Assembly (NCBI GenBank): GCA_030762935.1
Contig: CM060887.1
Span: 13,694,501-13,758,500, forward strand
Direction of reading: 5' to 3'
Source: Hymenopus coronatus
Taxonomy: Eukaryota > Arthropoda > Insecta > Mantodea > Hymenopodidae
Length of the DNA stretch: 64,000 bases
The position numbers were made by a program, and so were the translations under genes. The notes under the pieces were generated by a model, which was given only the letters and a program-made list of their open reading frames with translations, was not told the DNA's origin and made no database searches. This document shows, piece by piece, positions 23,072 to 34,460 of the stretch (position 1 is the stretch's first letter; each line of letters starts with the position of its first letter).

Positions 23072-23924
23072 CATTGCATTAATTACATTCATACAACTTT
23101 CCTTAGCCATTCTTCAACAAACTATTCTTTTAAATAGTTTATTCTATCTACTTCACGTTAATTCAGACCACATTTGCAGAAATGTTCTTAGTACTTGCTT
23201 CCTTGGAAAATAAGGCAACACACTAGGTTAAAACGATAGTCAAATCTTTTAGTTACTGGTCGCTATGTGAACAGTTGAAATTAGGTTCTCTGTGCAACAC
23301 GAGAAAATCAACGAAAGATGTATGAAACGAAAAATGACTTCCGTTTGAGAACATCTTAAGTATTTTAAAATTAGAACCAATAACAAAAAGGATCTTGTAA
23401 ATGGTTAACTCCATAAAAATATGTATATGATGTAAACTGCGCATTTTGACGACATTAAATCTTTGTGTAATGATTTTTATATATATTTTGCAGTTTACAA
23501 AGGTTATCCAGAATAGGAAAGTCCTCAGAGGCAATTCTCAGAAAATTCAAGATATGTATTGTGATTTCCATGTAAGCATCTCTAATATACGGTATTTTAA
23601 TCAAAAGCCTTAAAATCATATTTGGAAAAATCAAACTATTCGAACATTTTTTGGGGTGGGGAGATTTTCTTGAAAATCTTCGTATCCTATGCTGGAAAGA
23701 TAATTGAAATAGCAGATTTAGTTTTTAACGCACTTTTTGTCTTTCAGTTATCCTGTGCACAGTCACGGAAACACACACACACAACTGTGTGTACCTTTTT
23801 CTAAAAGTGAATTTAGACACAGTTGAAATCAAAACATGTATTGCCGGTGACATTTTATCTTGCATTATTGGGTGAAATGCAATATTTCTCTAAATACTAA
23901 GCAGTAAGTATTTGTAGAGAAAAT
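23072..23924 (-). mobile_element. HINE-W, full length, diverged
   Basis: An 853-bp minus copy of the divergent subfamily. Both ends are worn (the hairpin end reads ACATTCATACAACTTTCC, the 5' end TTTGTAGAGAAAAT). A small extra HINE-W scrap lies at 23945-24035. Confidence 0.7.
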
Positions 23925-24217
23925 AATAATGCCTTATCATTAAATATCGATAACAAATTTTTGGGTGGAGATTCAATAGAATACCTTCCGTATCCATTAA
24001 CCTATTTTTACGTGGTAAAAAAAGTCAACAAAGGTGATACAACTAAATGTCGATTAAACACCAAAAATCCAAAATGTTCAGAATCTTTCAAGAACGTGGC
24101 ACAATAGTGTCATGAAGTCCATCTCGTCAGGTTACCTTGTGCGCGGAAAAAGCTTTGTTAATTTTATTTCGTTAAAAATGTTTAATGATTTTAATTAAAC
24201 GTTATTATGCATATATA

Positions 24218-24376
24218 CTCAAATGATCACAAGATCCATGGAACAATCTTCTTCTCAGGATAAGGGAAAACCCGAAAAGAACATTATCCGAGTAACTCGC
24301 CATATGCGAGATTCGAACTCGCGACCTCTTGAATCTGAGACAGACACGCTACCACCACAATACTATCGAGGCGGCT
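24218..24376 (-). mobile_element. SINE-P, partial
   Basis: Has the head (AGGCGGCT complement), box B (CGAGTTCGAATCTCGC on the minus strand) and the first half of the body. The 3' ACCAGGTTAAAGG tail is missing. It abuts the next HINE-W host. Confidence 0.75.
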
Positions 24377-24552
24377 AAAAAGAAGTGATTTTTGATCTTC
24401 CCAGTATGAATGTATATGCAATGTACATTGTAGCTAGAGCACGTATTGTATTCCATCCAACAATTCGACGTCGAAATTGTGTATTGAGGTCCCCTAGTCC
24501 GAAAAAAAAAAAAAAAATTAGGTGTGTTTCTCTGGACCGCATAGCTCAAAAA

Positions 24553-25434
24553 TATGATGTGTACCATTCAAATGACTTTCTCTATATCCCTGCAACAAGT
24601 TATTCTTAAAAAGCTTATACTTCTACTTACTTCATGGTAATCATAAAAAAATTAGCAGAAATAGTCTAATTATTTGCTTCCTTGTAAGTAGAAGCGAAAT
24701 AAGGGAGTACCATAGGATAAAGTGATAGAAGCTGGTTGCTAAGTGACTGAAGTTCCTTTGTTTGTATGGACAGCAGTTGACGAATTCCTGTATGAGAAAA
24801 GTATAATTTTTTTAAAGCAAACAAAACAAGGAATATCTCAAAAACGATGAACTCCACGAACAGAATGTATGTAACGTAAATTGTGAGTTTTAACGTGCTC
24901 TACATTTTTCTTTTAGTAAGTTTTTGTCCATTTCTTATGGTTTAGTAGTTATTCAAAATTCCATAAAATTCCTCCAGAATAAAGTACCCTTCAGAGGCTA
25001 TTCCCAGAAAATTTGAAATATACATTTTATTTGTTGGTTAAATGTCTTTAATATACGATATTTTGATCAAAATCGTTACAGCAATTTTTGAGAAAATCGA
25101 AATTTTCGAAAAAAGTTCCATGTAAAGGGTACTTGGGGGTGGGGGGATTCTTCTCAAAATCTTCGTGTCGCATCTCTGGAAGATACTAAACTTAAATACC
25201 AAGTCTGGTATTTTACCGACTTTTCGTTTTTGAGTTATCGTGTTCACAGACACACGGACACACACACACACATACACACACACACACACACACACGGACC
25301 TTTGACCGAAAATGTTTTTTTTAGCTAAAGGGGACCCTAAAACATATATTTCCGGTGAAATCTCGGTGTCGAATTTTTGGGTGGAGTGCAATACCTTCTT
25401 TATACACTATGTACATAGTGCATATAGAGAAAGT
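24553..25434 (-). mobile_element. HINE-W nested in HINE-W, opposite strand
   Basis: An 882-bp copy. The hairpin end begins at TGATGTGTACCATTCAAATG and the 5' end is CATATAGAGAAAGT. Long (CA)n at about 25254-25298. The host sequence resumes as GAAAAGGAGAGGGCCGTTAAA. Confidence 0.85.
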
Positions 25435-25539
25435 GAAAAGGAGAGGGCCGTTAAATACGAAACTTGGTATTTATTTTTAGTAACTTCCAACTGCGACGCG
25501 AACATGTTCTTGAAAATCTCACCATAAATTACCCTTTAC

Positions 25540-25772
25540 CCCGCCTGGGTAGTATGGTGGTTGTGTGTCTGCCTCATATTCAAAAGGTCGTGAGTTCGAA
25601 TCTCGCCTAGGGTGAGTTACACGGATAAGGTTTTTTTCGGGGTTTTCCCTTATCCTGAGAAGACGAATGTTGAGTAACTTTAAGCTCCATAGACCCTCAG
25701 ATCATTTCAGCAATTTCATTCATCGTCCGATATAACCAACCAGGTTAAAGAATGTTAAAATAACAATAAAAA
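25540..25772 (+). mobile_element. SINE-P, full length with 10-bp target duplication
   Basis: Starts CCCGCCTGGGTAGTATGG and ends in ACCAGGTTAAAGAATGTTAA plus AAAATAACAATAAAAA. TACCCTTTAC occurs on both sides (25530-25539 and 25773-25782). Box B is GTGAGTTCGAATCTCG. This insertion defines the junction shared with 52675-53119. Confidence 0.88.
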
Positions 25773-26316
25773 TACCCTTTACATGGATAGTTTTTGAAAA
25801 TGTAGTTTTTCTAAAAAATGCCTCTAAAGATTTTGATTAAAGTTCTGTATATTAAGGGTATTCAAATCTCAAATAAAATTTATATTTTGCATTTTCTGGT
25901 AATAGCTTCTGAAGAGATCTTTATTCTGGATGTTTTGCAGAATTTTGTATAACTAGTAAGCCGCAAGAGATAGACAAAAACTTACTACACAAAAATGTAG
26001 ATCCCGCTAAAACACATAATTTACATCCACCATGTTTTTCTTGTACAGCTGACCGATTTCGAGATATTCCATGTTTTTTGTTTGAGTTCTAAACTACCTA
26101 AATGTTCTTAAACGGGGCCATGATAAGCGAACCAAACCTCAATTGTTTCACATAGTGACCAGCTTTTCAAAGATTTGCCTATATATTCCCTTGATGCCCT
26201 TCTACTTACAAGGAAGTGAGTAAAAAAGATAAGTTTTGCTAATGTCTATCTCGATTAGAATGATAAAGAATAAAGAATAATTTTGTAAGAATAGTATATA
26301 GAGTGGAACATCAAAT

Positions 26317-27184
26317 TTTTAATGATAGCTGCATGGGGAATGAAGTTTTATAATTTTCCAGGACATTTTTTATAAAGTCTTGTTCATTTTGTATAATTGA
26401 AAAACCGTAAGACGTAAAAACAAAATCTTGCCATGCAAAAATTATGGATGTCATCAAAGCACACATTTTTTGTCAAGTAAAATTTTTGTTGTGGCATAAA
26501 TCATTTCAGAGATATTCTTTGTTATTCGGTTGGGTTTATATTTAGTTTCCTCAAGTGGTAGGTTCCCATTCGTAAAGCGCATGGAGTCTCGCAAGCATTT
26601 AAATAAGGCCTACCTTTCTTTCCCGTTCTTTTGTTTTAATTTGCTAACATTTCTTGGAATTGTTGATATATTTAAATACAAAACATAAACGACGCTGTGA
26701 TGATAAGCTTTTCAATAAATTAAATATTCCAATTCTGCAGCATAAAGCTTTCTTTAAATAAACAAAAACGACGCATGATACATTCTCTGACATTTCCATT
26801 GCTTGATTTTATTGCCATATTTTCTTTTACAGATATTTATCTTCTTTCGCGTTGTGGCGTAGGGTTTTGTGAACTACTTTTTTAGTACAATACAAGCTAA
26901 GCAGATTACATAAGCTATGGTTATTTTTCATATTTTCTTTGAAAAGGCACGTTTTTAGATTCGTCTAAACATTGGGGTCCACGGTTCGCACAATAATTCA
27001 GGCCATTCATCGTTCACAAAGGCCTTAAACCTTCTTACAAAGCTCAGTTCTATAATAGCCTCGTCATGCAGGGTTGTAATCCCTCAATCCAATTGTTGAA
27101 TAGAAAACGTGATTAAAATGCGTTAATTTGTTGTTCAGAGATTTCTAGAACTCCAGGAATATATAAGTCCAATTTTTACACTAC
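26317..27184. other. No gene; worn HINE-W scrap at 26370-26560
   Basis: The first part aligns loosely in the plus direction with the HINE-W middle (AAACCGTAAGACG, GAGATATTCTTTGTTATTCGG). The remainder (26560-27184) is AT-rich and unassigned. Confidence 0.5.
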
Positions 27185-27977
27185 AACGTATGTAGAGAAG
27201 GTATTGCATTCCACAAACAAATTCCATAAAGAGATTTCACCGGAAATAGACGTTTTGGGGTACCCTGTATAAAAAAACATTTTCAGAAAAAGGTTCGTGC
27301 GCCTGTGAACAAGATAACTCTAAAACGAAAAGTTGGTAAAATACCAAACATGGTATATAAGATCCAAGGATGCGATACTGAGATTTTAAAGAGAAGTCGT
27401 CCACTCCAGATTACCCTTTACATGGAAAAATGTTCAAAAATTTGATTTTCTTAAAAATGGCTCTAACGATTTTGATTAATTTACCATATATCAATGATAT
27501 TTACACGACAAATAAAGTGTATATCTTGATTCTTTTGGGAGCCTCTGAAGAGCTCTTTATTCTAGATGAATTTTGCTGGGTTTTGCATAACTAGCAAACC
27601 GTAAGAGAAAGAAAAAAAAAACACAACACACAAAATATGTAGAGATACACAGTTTATGTTAACTACATTTTTCGTGGGGTACACATTTTTAGATGTCCCT
27701 TGTTATTGGTTTCAGTTTAGAAATACTTAAAAATTTTCACATATGGGAATTTGTCAACTCCTGGCAACGCAAAGAAACGGATTTCGACCACATGGCAACC
27801 AGCTTTTAAAACATTTGACTATCGTTTCTGGCTGGTGTTTTCATTATTTGTCTTCTACTTACAAGTAAATATTTCTGGTAATGTTTACCTCGATTAGCAT
27901 GAAGTGCACAGATGAATGAGATTTTAACAATAATTTGTTATAGAGATGTAGAGAAAGTCATGTGAATGGACACAGAG
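27185..27977 (+). mobile_element. HINE-W, near full length
   Basis: A 793-bp plus copy. The outermost part of the 5' palindrome is missing (it starts at ACGTATGTAGAGAAGG). The 3' end TAGAGAAAGTCATGTGAATGG is followed by a slightly deleted hairpin. No microsatellite remains. Confidence 0.8.
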
Positions 27978-28172
27978 TGAACTTTTAAATTTATCTGTTT
28001 CTGTTTACATTTTTCTGAACCTTTTACTATGATTGGATTGCTACGTGTTATATTACTTCTATATCATATGGCATTCTAATTGGATAACTAATTTGCAGTA
28101 TACCAATCATTTCACAGATATTATTAACTAAATATTTCACGTGTACTTTTCATAAAGTTTGTTTTCACTTTT

Positions 28173-29046
28173 ACTCTCTCTCTCTATACGTACTACGTAT
28201 ATAGTGTATAGAGAAGGTATTGTAATGCACCCAAAAATTCGATACCGAGATTTTACCGGAAATACACGTTTGGTGTACCTCTGAATAGCATTTTTGGAAA
28301 AATATCCGTGTGCGCCTCTGTTTGTCTGTGTATGTTTGTGTGTGCGGGTGTTTGTGTGTGTGTGACTATGGGCAGTATAGCTAAAAAACAAATAGGACCG
28401 TTAAATACCAAATTTGGTATTTAAGGTTGGTGTGTTCCAAGGATGCGACACGAAGATTTTCAAGAAAATCACCCCACCCCAAACTACCCCTTTCATGGAC
28501 CTTTTTTCGAAAATTTTGATTTTCTCAAAAATGGCTGAAATGGTTTTCATTAAAATATCGTGTATTCCCAGAAAATTCAAGATATACATTTTATTTGTCA
28601 GGTAAGTATATTTAATATTTGACATTTTAATCAAAATCGTTCCAGTCATTTTTGAGAAAATCAAAATTTTCGAAAAAAGTTCCATGTAAAGGGTAGTTGG
28701 GGGTGGGGGATTTTCTTGAAAATCTTTGTGTCGCATCCTTGGAAGATACCAAACTTAAATACCAAGGTTAGTATTTAACGGGCTTTTCGCTTTTGAGCTT
28801 TTACTTTTCCCATACAGGAATTTTTGAACCCCTGGCCATACAAACAAAGGAACTTCAGTCACAGAGCAGCCAGCTTTTGGCTATCACTTTAAACTATTTT
28901 ACTCCCTTATTTCGCTTCTATTTACAAGGAAACAAACTATTTCTGTTTTTTTTCTGAATAAGCATGAAGTAAATATAAGCACAAACTTTTTAACAATAAT
29001 TTGTTGCTGAGATGTAGAGAAAGTCATGTGATTGGAACACATCAGA
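28173..29046 (+). mobile_element. HINE-W with an internal inverted segment
   Basis: 28173-28566 is plus-oriented 5' sequence. 28567-28800 is minus-oriented and repeats much of 28385-28566 in reverse. 28801-29046 is the plus-oriented 3' part with an intact hairpin end. The middle is therefore a palindrome of about 180-bp arms. A minus frame (28401-28736) runs across it but only reflects the repeat. Confidence 0.8.
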
Positions 29047-29059
29047 TTTTTTTTTTATT

Positions 29060-29638
29060 TTTTTGACTGAACAGGATGGTTCAGGTGAATTCATCTGTGG
29101 CGGGAACTAAGGAGGTGGCGTGTTGGATTCCCGTGGACCGCCTACCTAGACTAAGGGTTTTTTACTAGCGTTTCCCGGGTCGTCAGGCGAATACAGAGGA
29201 AATTTTCTTTTTTCTCGCTAATTTCTTGTCTCTCCATGTCGTTTTCATTGTCATTTCATTTATCCTTCATTCCACTTGCTTTCTTCATGGTTGGAAGCAT
29301 CGCTGATGATGAGGCGTGGTAGGGGAACAGGATGTTTCAAGGTACTATCTCCGTGCCCCGACTGTTTGTCAAAATTAGGACCTCTCCTGGTGGTGGCATT
29401 GGGCCCTATATAAGGCGAGGACCCCCGTCTGTCTCACCGACCGCGTGCTGCTTCAATCTGGAAACTGTAGGGACCATGTTATTACTGTGCTGTCCCTCCT
29501 GGTTCCGGCCACCCAGTCACCTGAAGGCCCCCACCTTTCCCTAGTCTGTCCCCTCGTGGATCTTTGCTGTAATAACCCCAGGTTTGGTACCGGGTCCTCT
29601 CCTACCTTATTTTATTCTCCTATCTTATCATATTTCTC
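29060..29638. other. GC-richer island of unknown nature
   Basis: Lies between two HINE-W copies and differs from them in composition (TTTCCCGGGTCGTCAGGCGAAT, GGGCCCTATATAAGGCGAGG). A TATATAA box-like word is at about 29408. Short plus frames (29332-29544, 29445-29642) are proline- and cysteine-containing without a recognisable domain. It may be part of a retrotransposon UTR. Confidence 0.35.
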
Positions 29639-29639
29639 A

Positions 29640-31262
29640 TAAAAATGTGTTCCATTCACATTGCTTTTTCTACATATCTGCAATAAATTAATGTTAAAAA
29701 GTTTATTCTTCTATTTACTTCATGCTAATTGAAATAAATTAGCAGAAATGGTTTTATTGCGTGCTTCCTTGTAAGTGCAAGGGAAACAAGGGAGTACAAT
29801 AGGTTAAAGTGATAGTCAAATCTATTAAAAACTAGTTGTTATGTCATTAAAGACCCGGAGTTGACAAGCTCCCGTACGAGAAAAGTGAAAGTATTTTAAA
29901 GCTGAAACCATTAACAAGGAATATCTCAAAAACGGTCAACACCACGGAAAAAATCTGATGTGTTCCTTTCACATGCCTTTCTCTATATCTCTGCATAGAA
30001 TATTAAAAAGCTTATGCTTCCATTTTTTCATGCTAATAGAGAAACAAATAGCAGAAATAGTCTTATTACTTGCTTCATTGTAGAAACTAAATAAGGGAGT
30101 ACCATAGATTAAAGTGATAGTCAAAAGCTGGTTACTATGTGACTGAAGTTCCATTATTTGTACGGACAGGAATTGACAAATTCCTGTATAGAACAGTATA
30201 AGTTTTTTAAAGCTGAAACCAAAAACAAGGAATATCTCAAAAACGATCAAATCCACGAAAAAAATGTATATTACATAAATTGTGTGTTTTAACGTGCTCT
30301 ACATATTTTGTGTGGTAAGTTTTTGTCCATACGGTTGAGCAGTTCTGCAAAATTCCGTAAAATTCATCCAGAATAAAGTAGTCTTCAGAGACTATTCCCA
30401 GAAAATTCAAGATATGCATTTTATTTGTCAGGTAAATAACTTTAATATACGATATTTTACTCAAAATCGTTAAATTTTGAGAAAAGCAAAATTTTCGAAA
30501 AAAGTTCCATGTAAAGGGTAGTTGGAGGTAAGGGGATTTTCTTGAAAATCTTCGTGTTGCATCCTTGCAAGATACCGAACATACATAAATACCAAGATTG
30601 GTATTAAACGGACTTTTCGTTTTTGAGCTATGGTGCCCAAAGACACACAAACACATAGACACACACAGACATTTTTCTAAAAATGTTTTTTTTTTGGATT
30701 CAGGAGTCTCAAAACATATATTTCCGGTGAAATCTCGGTATCGAATTTTTTGGTGGAGTGCAATACTTTCTCTGTACACTATGTACATAGTGCGTATGGA
30801 GAAAGTAAAAATGGATATAACATAAATTGTGTGTTTTAACCAGGTCTGTATTATTTGTTATATAAGTTGCGTCTATCTCTTACGGTTTACCAGTTATGCA
30901 AGGTTCAGCAAAATTCACCCACAATGAAGAGGTCTTCAGAAGCTGTTCACAGGAAATTCAAAATATTCATTTTATTTCTTATATATACATTTATATTCTA
31001 ACTATGCGATATTTTAATCAAAATCGTAAGAGCCATTTTTGAGAAAGTCAACATCTTCCTTGAAAGATACTCGATTTAAATATCAAGTTTGGTATTTAAC
31101 GGAATTTTCGTTTTTGAGCTATGCTGCCCACGTACACACATGGACCTTTTTCTAAAATGCCTTTTCGGACTCAGGAGACCTCAAAACATAAATTTCCGGT
31201 GAAAGCTGGATATCGCATTTTTGGGTGGAATACAATCCATTATGCACATTTTATATACGGGC
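29640..31262 (-). mobile_element. HINE-W host interrupted by another HINE-W
   Basis: Segments 29640-29953 and 30807-31262 are one minus copy split in the A-run after CACCACGG. It resumes as AAAAATGGATATAACATAAA. The interruption point is the same as in the host at 7870-9542. Confidence 0.85.
29954..30806 (-). mobile_element. HINE-W nested in HINE-W
   Basis: An 853-bp minus copy with hairpin end TGATGTGTTCCTTTCACATG and 5' end ACTATGTACATAGTGCGTATGG. The microsatellite is short (ACACACAAACACATAGACAC). Confidence 0.87.
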
Positions 31263-31756
31263 TAAATAAACGTACAAAACTTTAGTAATAGAATAATTAT
31301 TTTCTATGAACTTGTCTTTCGTTTATGGCGTATCGGAGGCTGAAAAAAAAGGGCCCTCGTATTATACTGTTACTTAACGGAGCGGCCTGTAGCAGAAGAT
31401 AAGTAGGACTGGCTCGCTGAACATTTTCATTTTGCTCCATTGCGTGAAGGCTTAGAGGGTTGCAGGGTATTAACGGGGCAATATTTCTGGACCTCATGCT
31501 CTCTACCACATTTGCGTAATTCCAGTTCGTGAATCCTTGATATTAAATGTTGAGATTAAGTGGAGTACACTCATAAGTGTACCATAGAAATTCTACAGCA
31601 CCAATATTGCGAATCGGTTCCAGAGCAACGTCGTTACAGAACAGCATTAACGTGCATTAAAGTGTATATAAAGTCGTATTAGCAAATCATAAAGTAGTGC
31701 AAGTATGGCATTCCACCCAACATTTTGATGATAGAGACCTTCGAATAAAAACCACA
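31263..31756. other. No gene seen
   Basis: Slightly GC-richer than average, with a 70-codon minus frame at 31297-31509 that has no recognisable domain. No repeat was recognised. Confidence 0.5.
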
Positions 31757-32234
31757 TTTGATGTGCTCCATTCACATGATGTTCTCTAGCCCTTCTGCAA
31801 CAAATATTTCTTCTCTATCTTTTGCAACATTTTGCACAACTCAGGCAGAATAAAGAAGTCTTTAGAGGCTATTCTCAGAAAATTCAAGATATACATTTTA
31901 TTTGTCCTGTAAATATTTTAAACATAAGAGATTTTAATCAAAATTGTTAGAGCCACTTTTGGGAAAGTCTAATGAAATTTAAATTTTTTCCACATAAAGG
32001 TTAGTTGGGGGTGGGGGATTTTCTTGAAAACCTTTGTGTCGTATTTTTCGCAGATACTGAACTTAGATATCAAGTTTGGTGTTTAATCGACTTTTCGTTT
32101 TTCTTTTTCTAAAGATGCTATTTTTTCGGATTGGGGTGTCCCAAAACATGTATTACCGATAAAATCTCGGAATCGAATTTTTAGGTGCAATACAATATCT
32201 TCTCTATACACTATAGAGTACGTGTTTGGAAAGT
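31757..32234 (-). mobile_element. HINE-W, internally deleted, tandem unit 1
   Basis: The hairpin end is followed directly by the middle of the element. About 200 bp is missing at 31815, and the microsatellite is gone. Its GGAAAGT end is separated by only AAAAA from the next copy. Confidence 0.8.
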
Positions 32235-32239
32235 AAAAA

Positions 32240-33018
32240 TCTGATGTGTTCTATTCACATGACTTTCTCTACAATTCTGAAACAAATTATTGTTAAAAAG
32301 CTAATTTTTCTATTTACTTCATGCTAATCGAGAAAAAATTAGTATAAGAGAGTAGCATAGGTTAAAGTGATTGTCAAAAACTGTAACTATGTGACTGAAG
32401 TTCCTTTGTTTGTGTGGACAGGAGTTGACAAATTAATGTATAAGAAAATGACATGTTTTTTAAAGGTGAAACCAAAAACAAAAAATGAACAACTCTACGA
32501 GATAATGTATATAACATAAATTGTGTATTTTAACATGCTGTACATTTTTATGTGGTAAAATGTCCATCTTTTACGTTTTAGCAGTTATGCTAAATTTCGT
32601 AAAATTCAATTAGAATAAAGTAGCCTTTAGAGGCTTTCCCAGAAATTCAAGGTATATATTTTATTTGTCAGGTAAATATCTTTATATCCGATATTTTAAT
32701 CAAAATCATTAGAACCATTTTTGAGAATATCAACTTTTTTCGAAAATGCTCCATATAAAGGGTAGTTGGGGTAGGGGGGTTTTCTTGAAAATCTTCGTGT
32801 TGCATCCTTAGAAGATACTACTCCTAAATACCAGGTTTGGTATTTAATAGATTTTTCATTTTGAGCTATGCTACCCATAAACACACACGGACCTTTTTCT
32901 AAAGATTCTTTTTTGGATTGGGGCTCCCAAAACATGCATTTTCGGTGAAATCGTGTATAAAATTTTTGGGTGCAATACAATACCTTCTCTATAACTATAT
33001 AGAACGTGTTAGGAAAGT
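32240..33018 (-). mobile_element. HINE-W, tandem unit 2
   Basis: A 779-bp minus copy with some internal loss near 32345. It ends AGGAAAGT, then AAAA, then the next unit. Confidence 0.82.
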
Positions 33019-33023
33019 AAAAA

Positions 33024-33288
33024 TTGATGTGTTCCATTCACAAGATTTTCTATACGTCTTCTGCAACGAATTCTTCTCACAAAAGCTTATTCTCCTCTGT
33101 ACTGTGAGTTAACCGAGATAAACATTAGCAGAAATAGTTGCACTAGCTCCATTTATGTAAGAGGGGACACAGTAGGTGAAACTGATATTCAAACATTTTA
33201 AAAGACAGGTTCTATGTCATGGATTTGAAATTCCCATCTCTTGCACAAACTAGATAAAAAGATGGTAACAACTTCTTCGTTTACAAAA
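33024..33288 (-). mobile_element. HINE-W fragment, tandem unit 3
   Basis: The 3' hairpin end and about 200 bp of the adjoining region, of the divergent subfamily (GAGATAAACATTAGCAGAAA). The rest is missing, and the next hairpin end begins at 33289. Confidence 0.7.
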
Positions 33289-34460
33289 TCTAATGTGTTC
33301 CATTCATATGTCTTTCTCTCCAACTCTGCAATAAATTATTAAAAAGCTAATGCTTCTATTTTGAGAAAAATTATCGGAAATATTTTATTACTTGCTTCCT
33401 TGTAAGTATAAGACTGTACCACAAGGTAAAGTATTGTGTTGAAGTGGGGGGATTTGCTTGAAAATCTTCGTGTCACATTTGGAGAATAGTGTACTTCAAT
33501 ACCAAGTTTTGTACTTAACCGACTTTTGTTTTTACTTTCTCTATACGCATTATATGTACATAGTGTATAGAGAAACTATTGCACTCCACCCAAAAATCCG
33601 GTATCGAGATTTCACCGGAAATATATGTATTAGGGTCCCCTTTTTCTAAAAAAAAGCATTTTCGGAAAAAGGTCCGTGTGCGTGTGTCCGTGTGTCCGTG
33701 TGTCTGTGAACACGATCACTCAAAAACGAAAAGTCATTAAAATGCTAAACTTGGTATTTAAGTTTAGTATCCTCTAGGGATGCGACACGAAGATTTTGGG
33801 AAAAATTCCCCCACCACCAACTACCCATTACATGGAACTTTTTTCGAAAATTTTGATTTTCTCAAAAATGGCTCTAACGATTTTGATTAAAATTTCCTGT
33901 ATTAAGGATATTTACACGACAAATTAAATGTTTATCTTGAATTTTCTGGGAATAGCTTCTGAAGACTACTTTATTGTGAATGAATTTTATGGATTTTCGC
34001 ATAACTGCTAAACTGTATGAGACGGAGAAAAACTTACACCACAAAACATGGAGAACACCTTAAAACGCACAATTTATCTTATATACATTTTTTTCGTGGA
34101 GTTGTTCGTTTTTTCACATATTCCTTGTTTTTGTTTTCAGCTATGAAAAACATACTTTTCTCATACAGGAATTTGTCAACTCCTGTCCATAAAAACAAAG
34201 GAACTTCAGTCACCTATCAACCAGCTTTTGATTATTAGTTTAACCTATAGTACTCCCTTATTTCCCTTCTGCTAACAAGGAAGTAAGTAATAAGACTGTG
34301 CTAATTTTTATTCTCGATTAGCATGAAGTAAATAGAAGTATAACCTTTTTAACAATAATAATTTGTTGCAGAGAGGTAGAGAAAGGCATGTGAATGGAAC
34401 AGATCAGATTTTTTTTAGTTATACTGCCCACAGATATACACACGAACCATTTTCCAAAAA
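33289..34460 (-). mobile_element. HINE-W host split by a plus-strand HINE-W
   Basis: 33289-33533 is a minus copy with an internal deletion near 33430. It stops in the T-run of GACTTTTGTTTTT. 34409-34460 resumes as TTTTTAGTTATACTGCCCACAG and is then interrupted again in the A-run after TTTTCC. Confidence 0.8.
33534..34408 (+). mobile_element. HINE-W, full length, in a T-run of another HINE-W
   Basis: An 875-bp copy. Its 5' end ACTTTCTCTATACGC directly follows TTTTT and its 3' end CAGATCAGA directly precedes TTTTTTTT. Removing it restores the host sequence, which gives a clear view of both termini. (GT) block at about 33672-33708. Confidence 0.9.

Larger units (their letters stand above)
24390..26316 (+). 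mobile_element. HINE-W host with a HINE-W and a SINE-P inside
   Basis: Segments 24390-24551, 25435-25539 and 25773-26316 form one plus copy. It is split first in the A-run of GCATAGCTCAAAAA and then within TACCCTTTAC. It belongs to the subfamily with GGTAATAGCTTC. The 3' end AGAGTGGAACATCAAA is worn. Confidence 0.8.

Noticed and set aside
28401..28736. 111-codon minus frame as a protein
   Set aside because: It runs through the inverted HINE-W palindrome; both halves are repeat translations.
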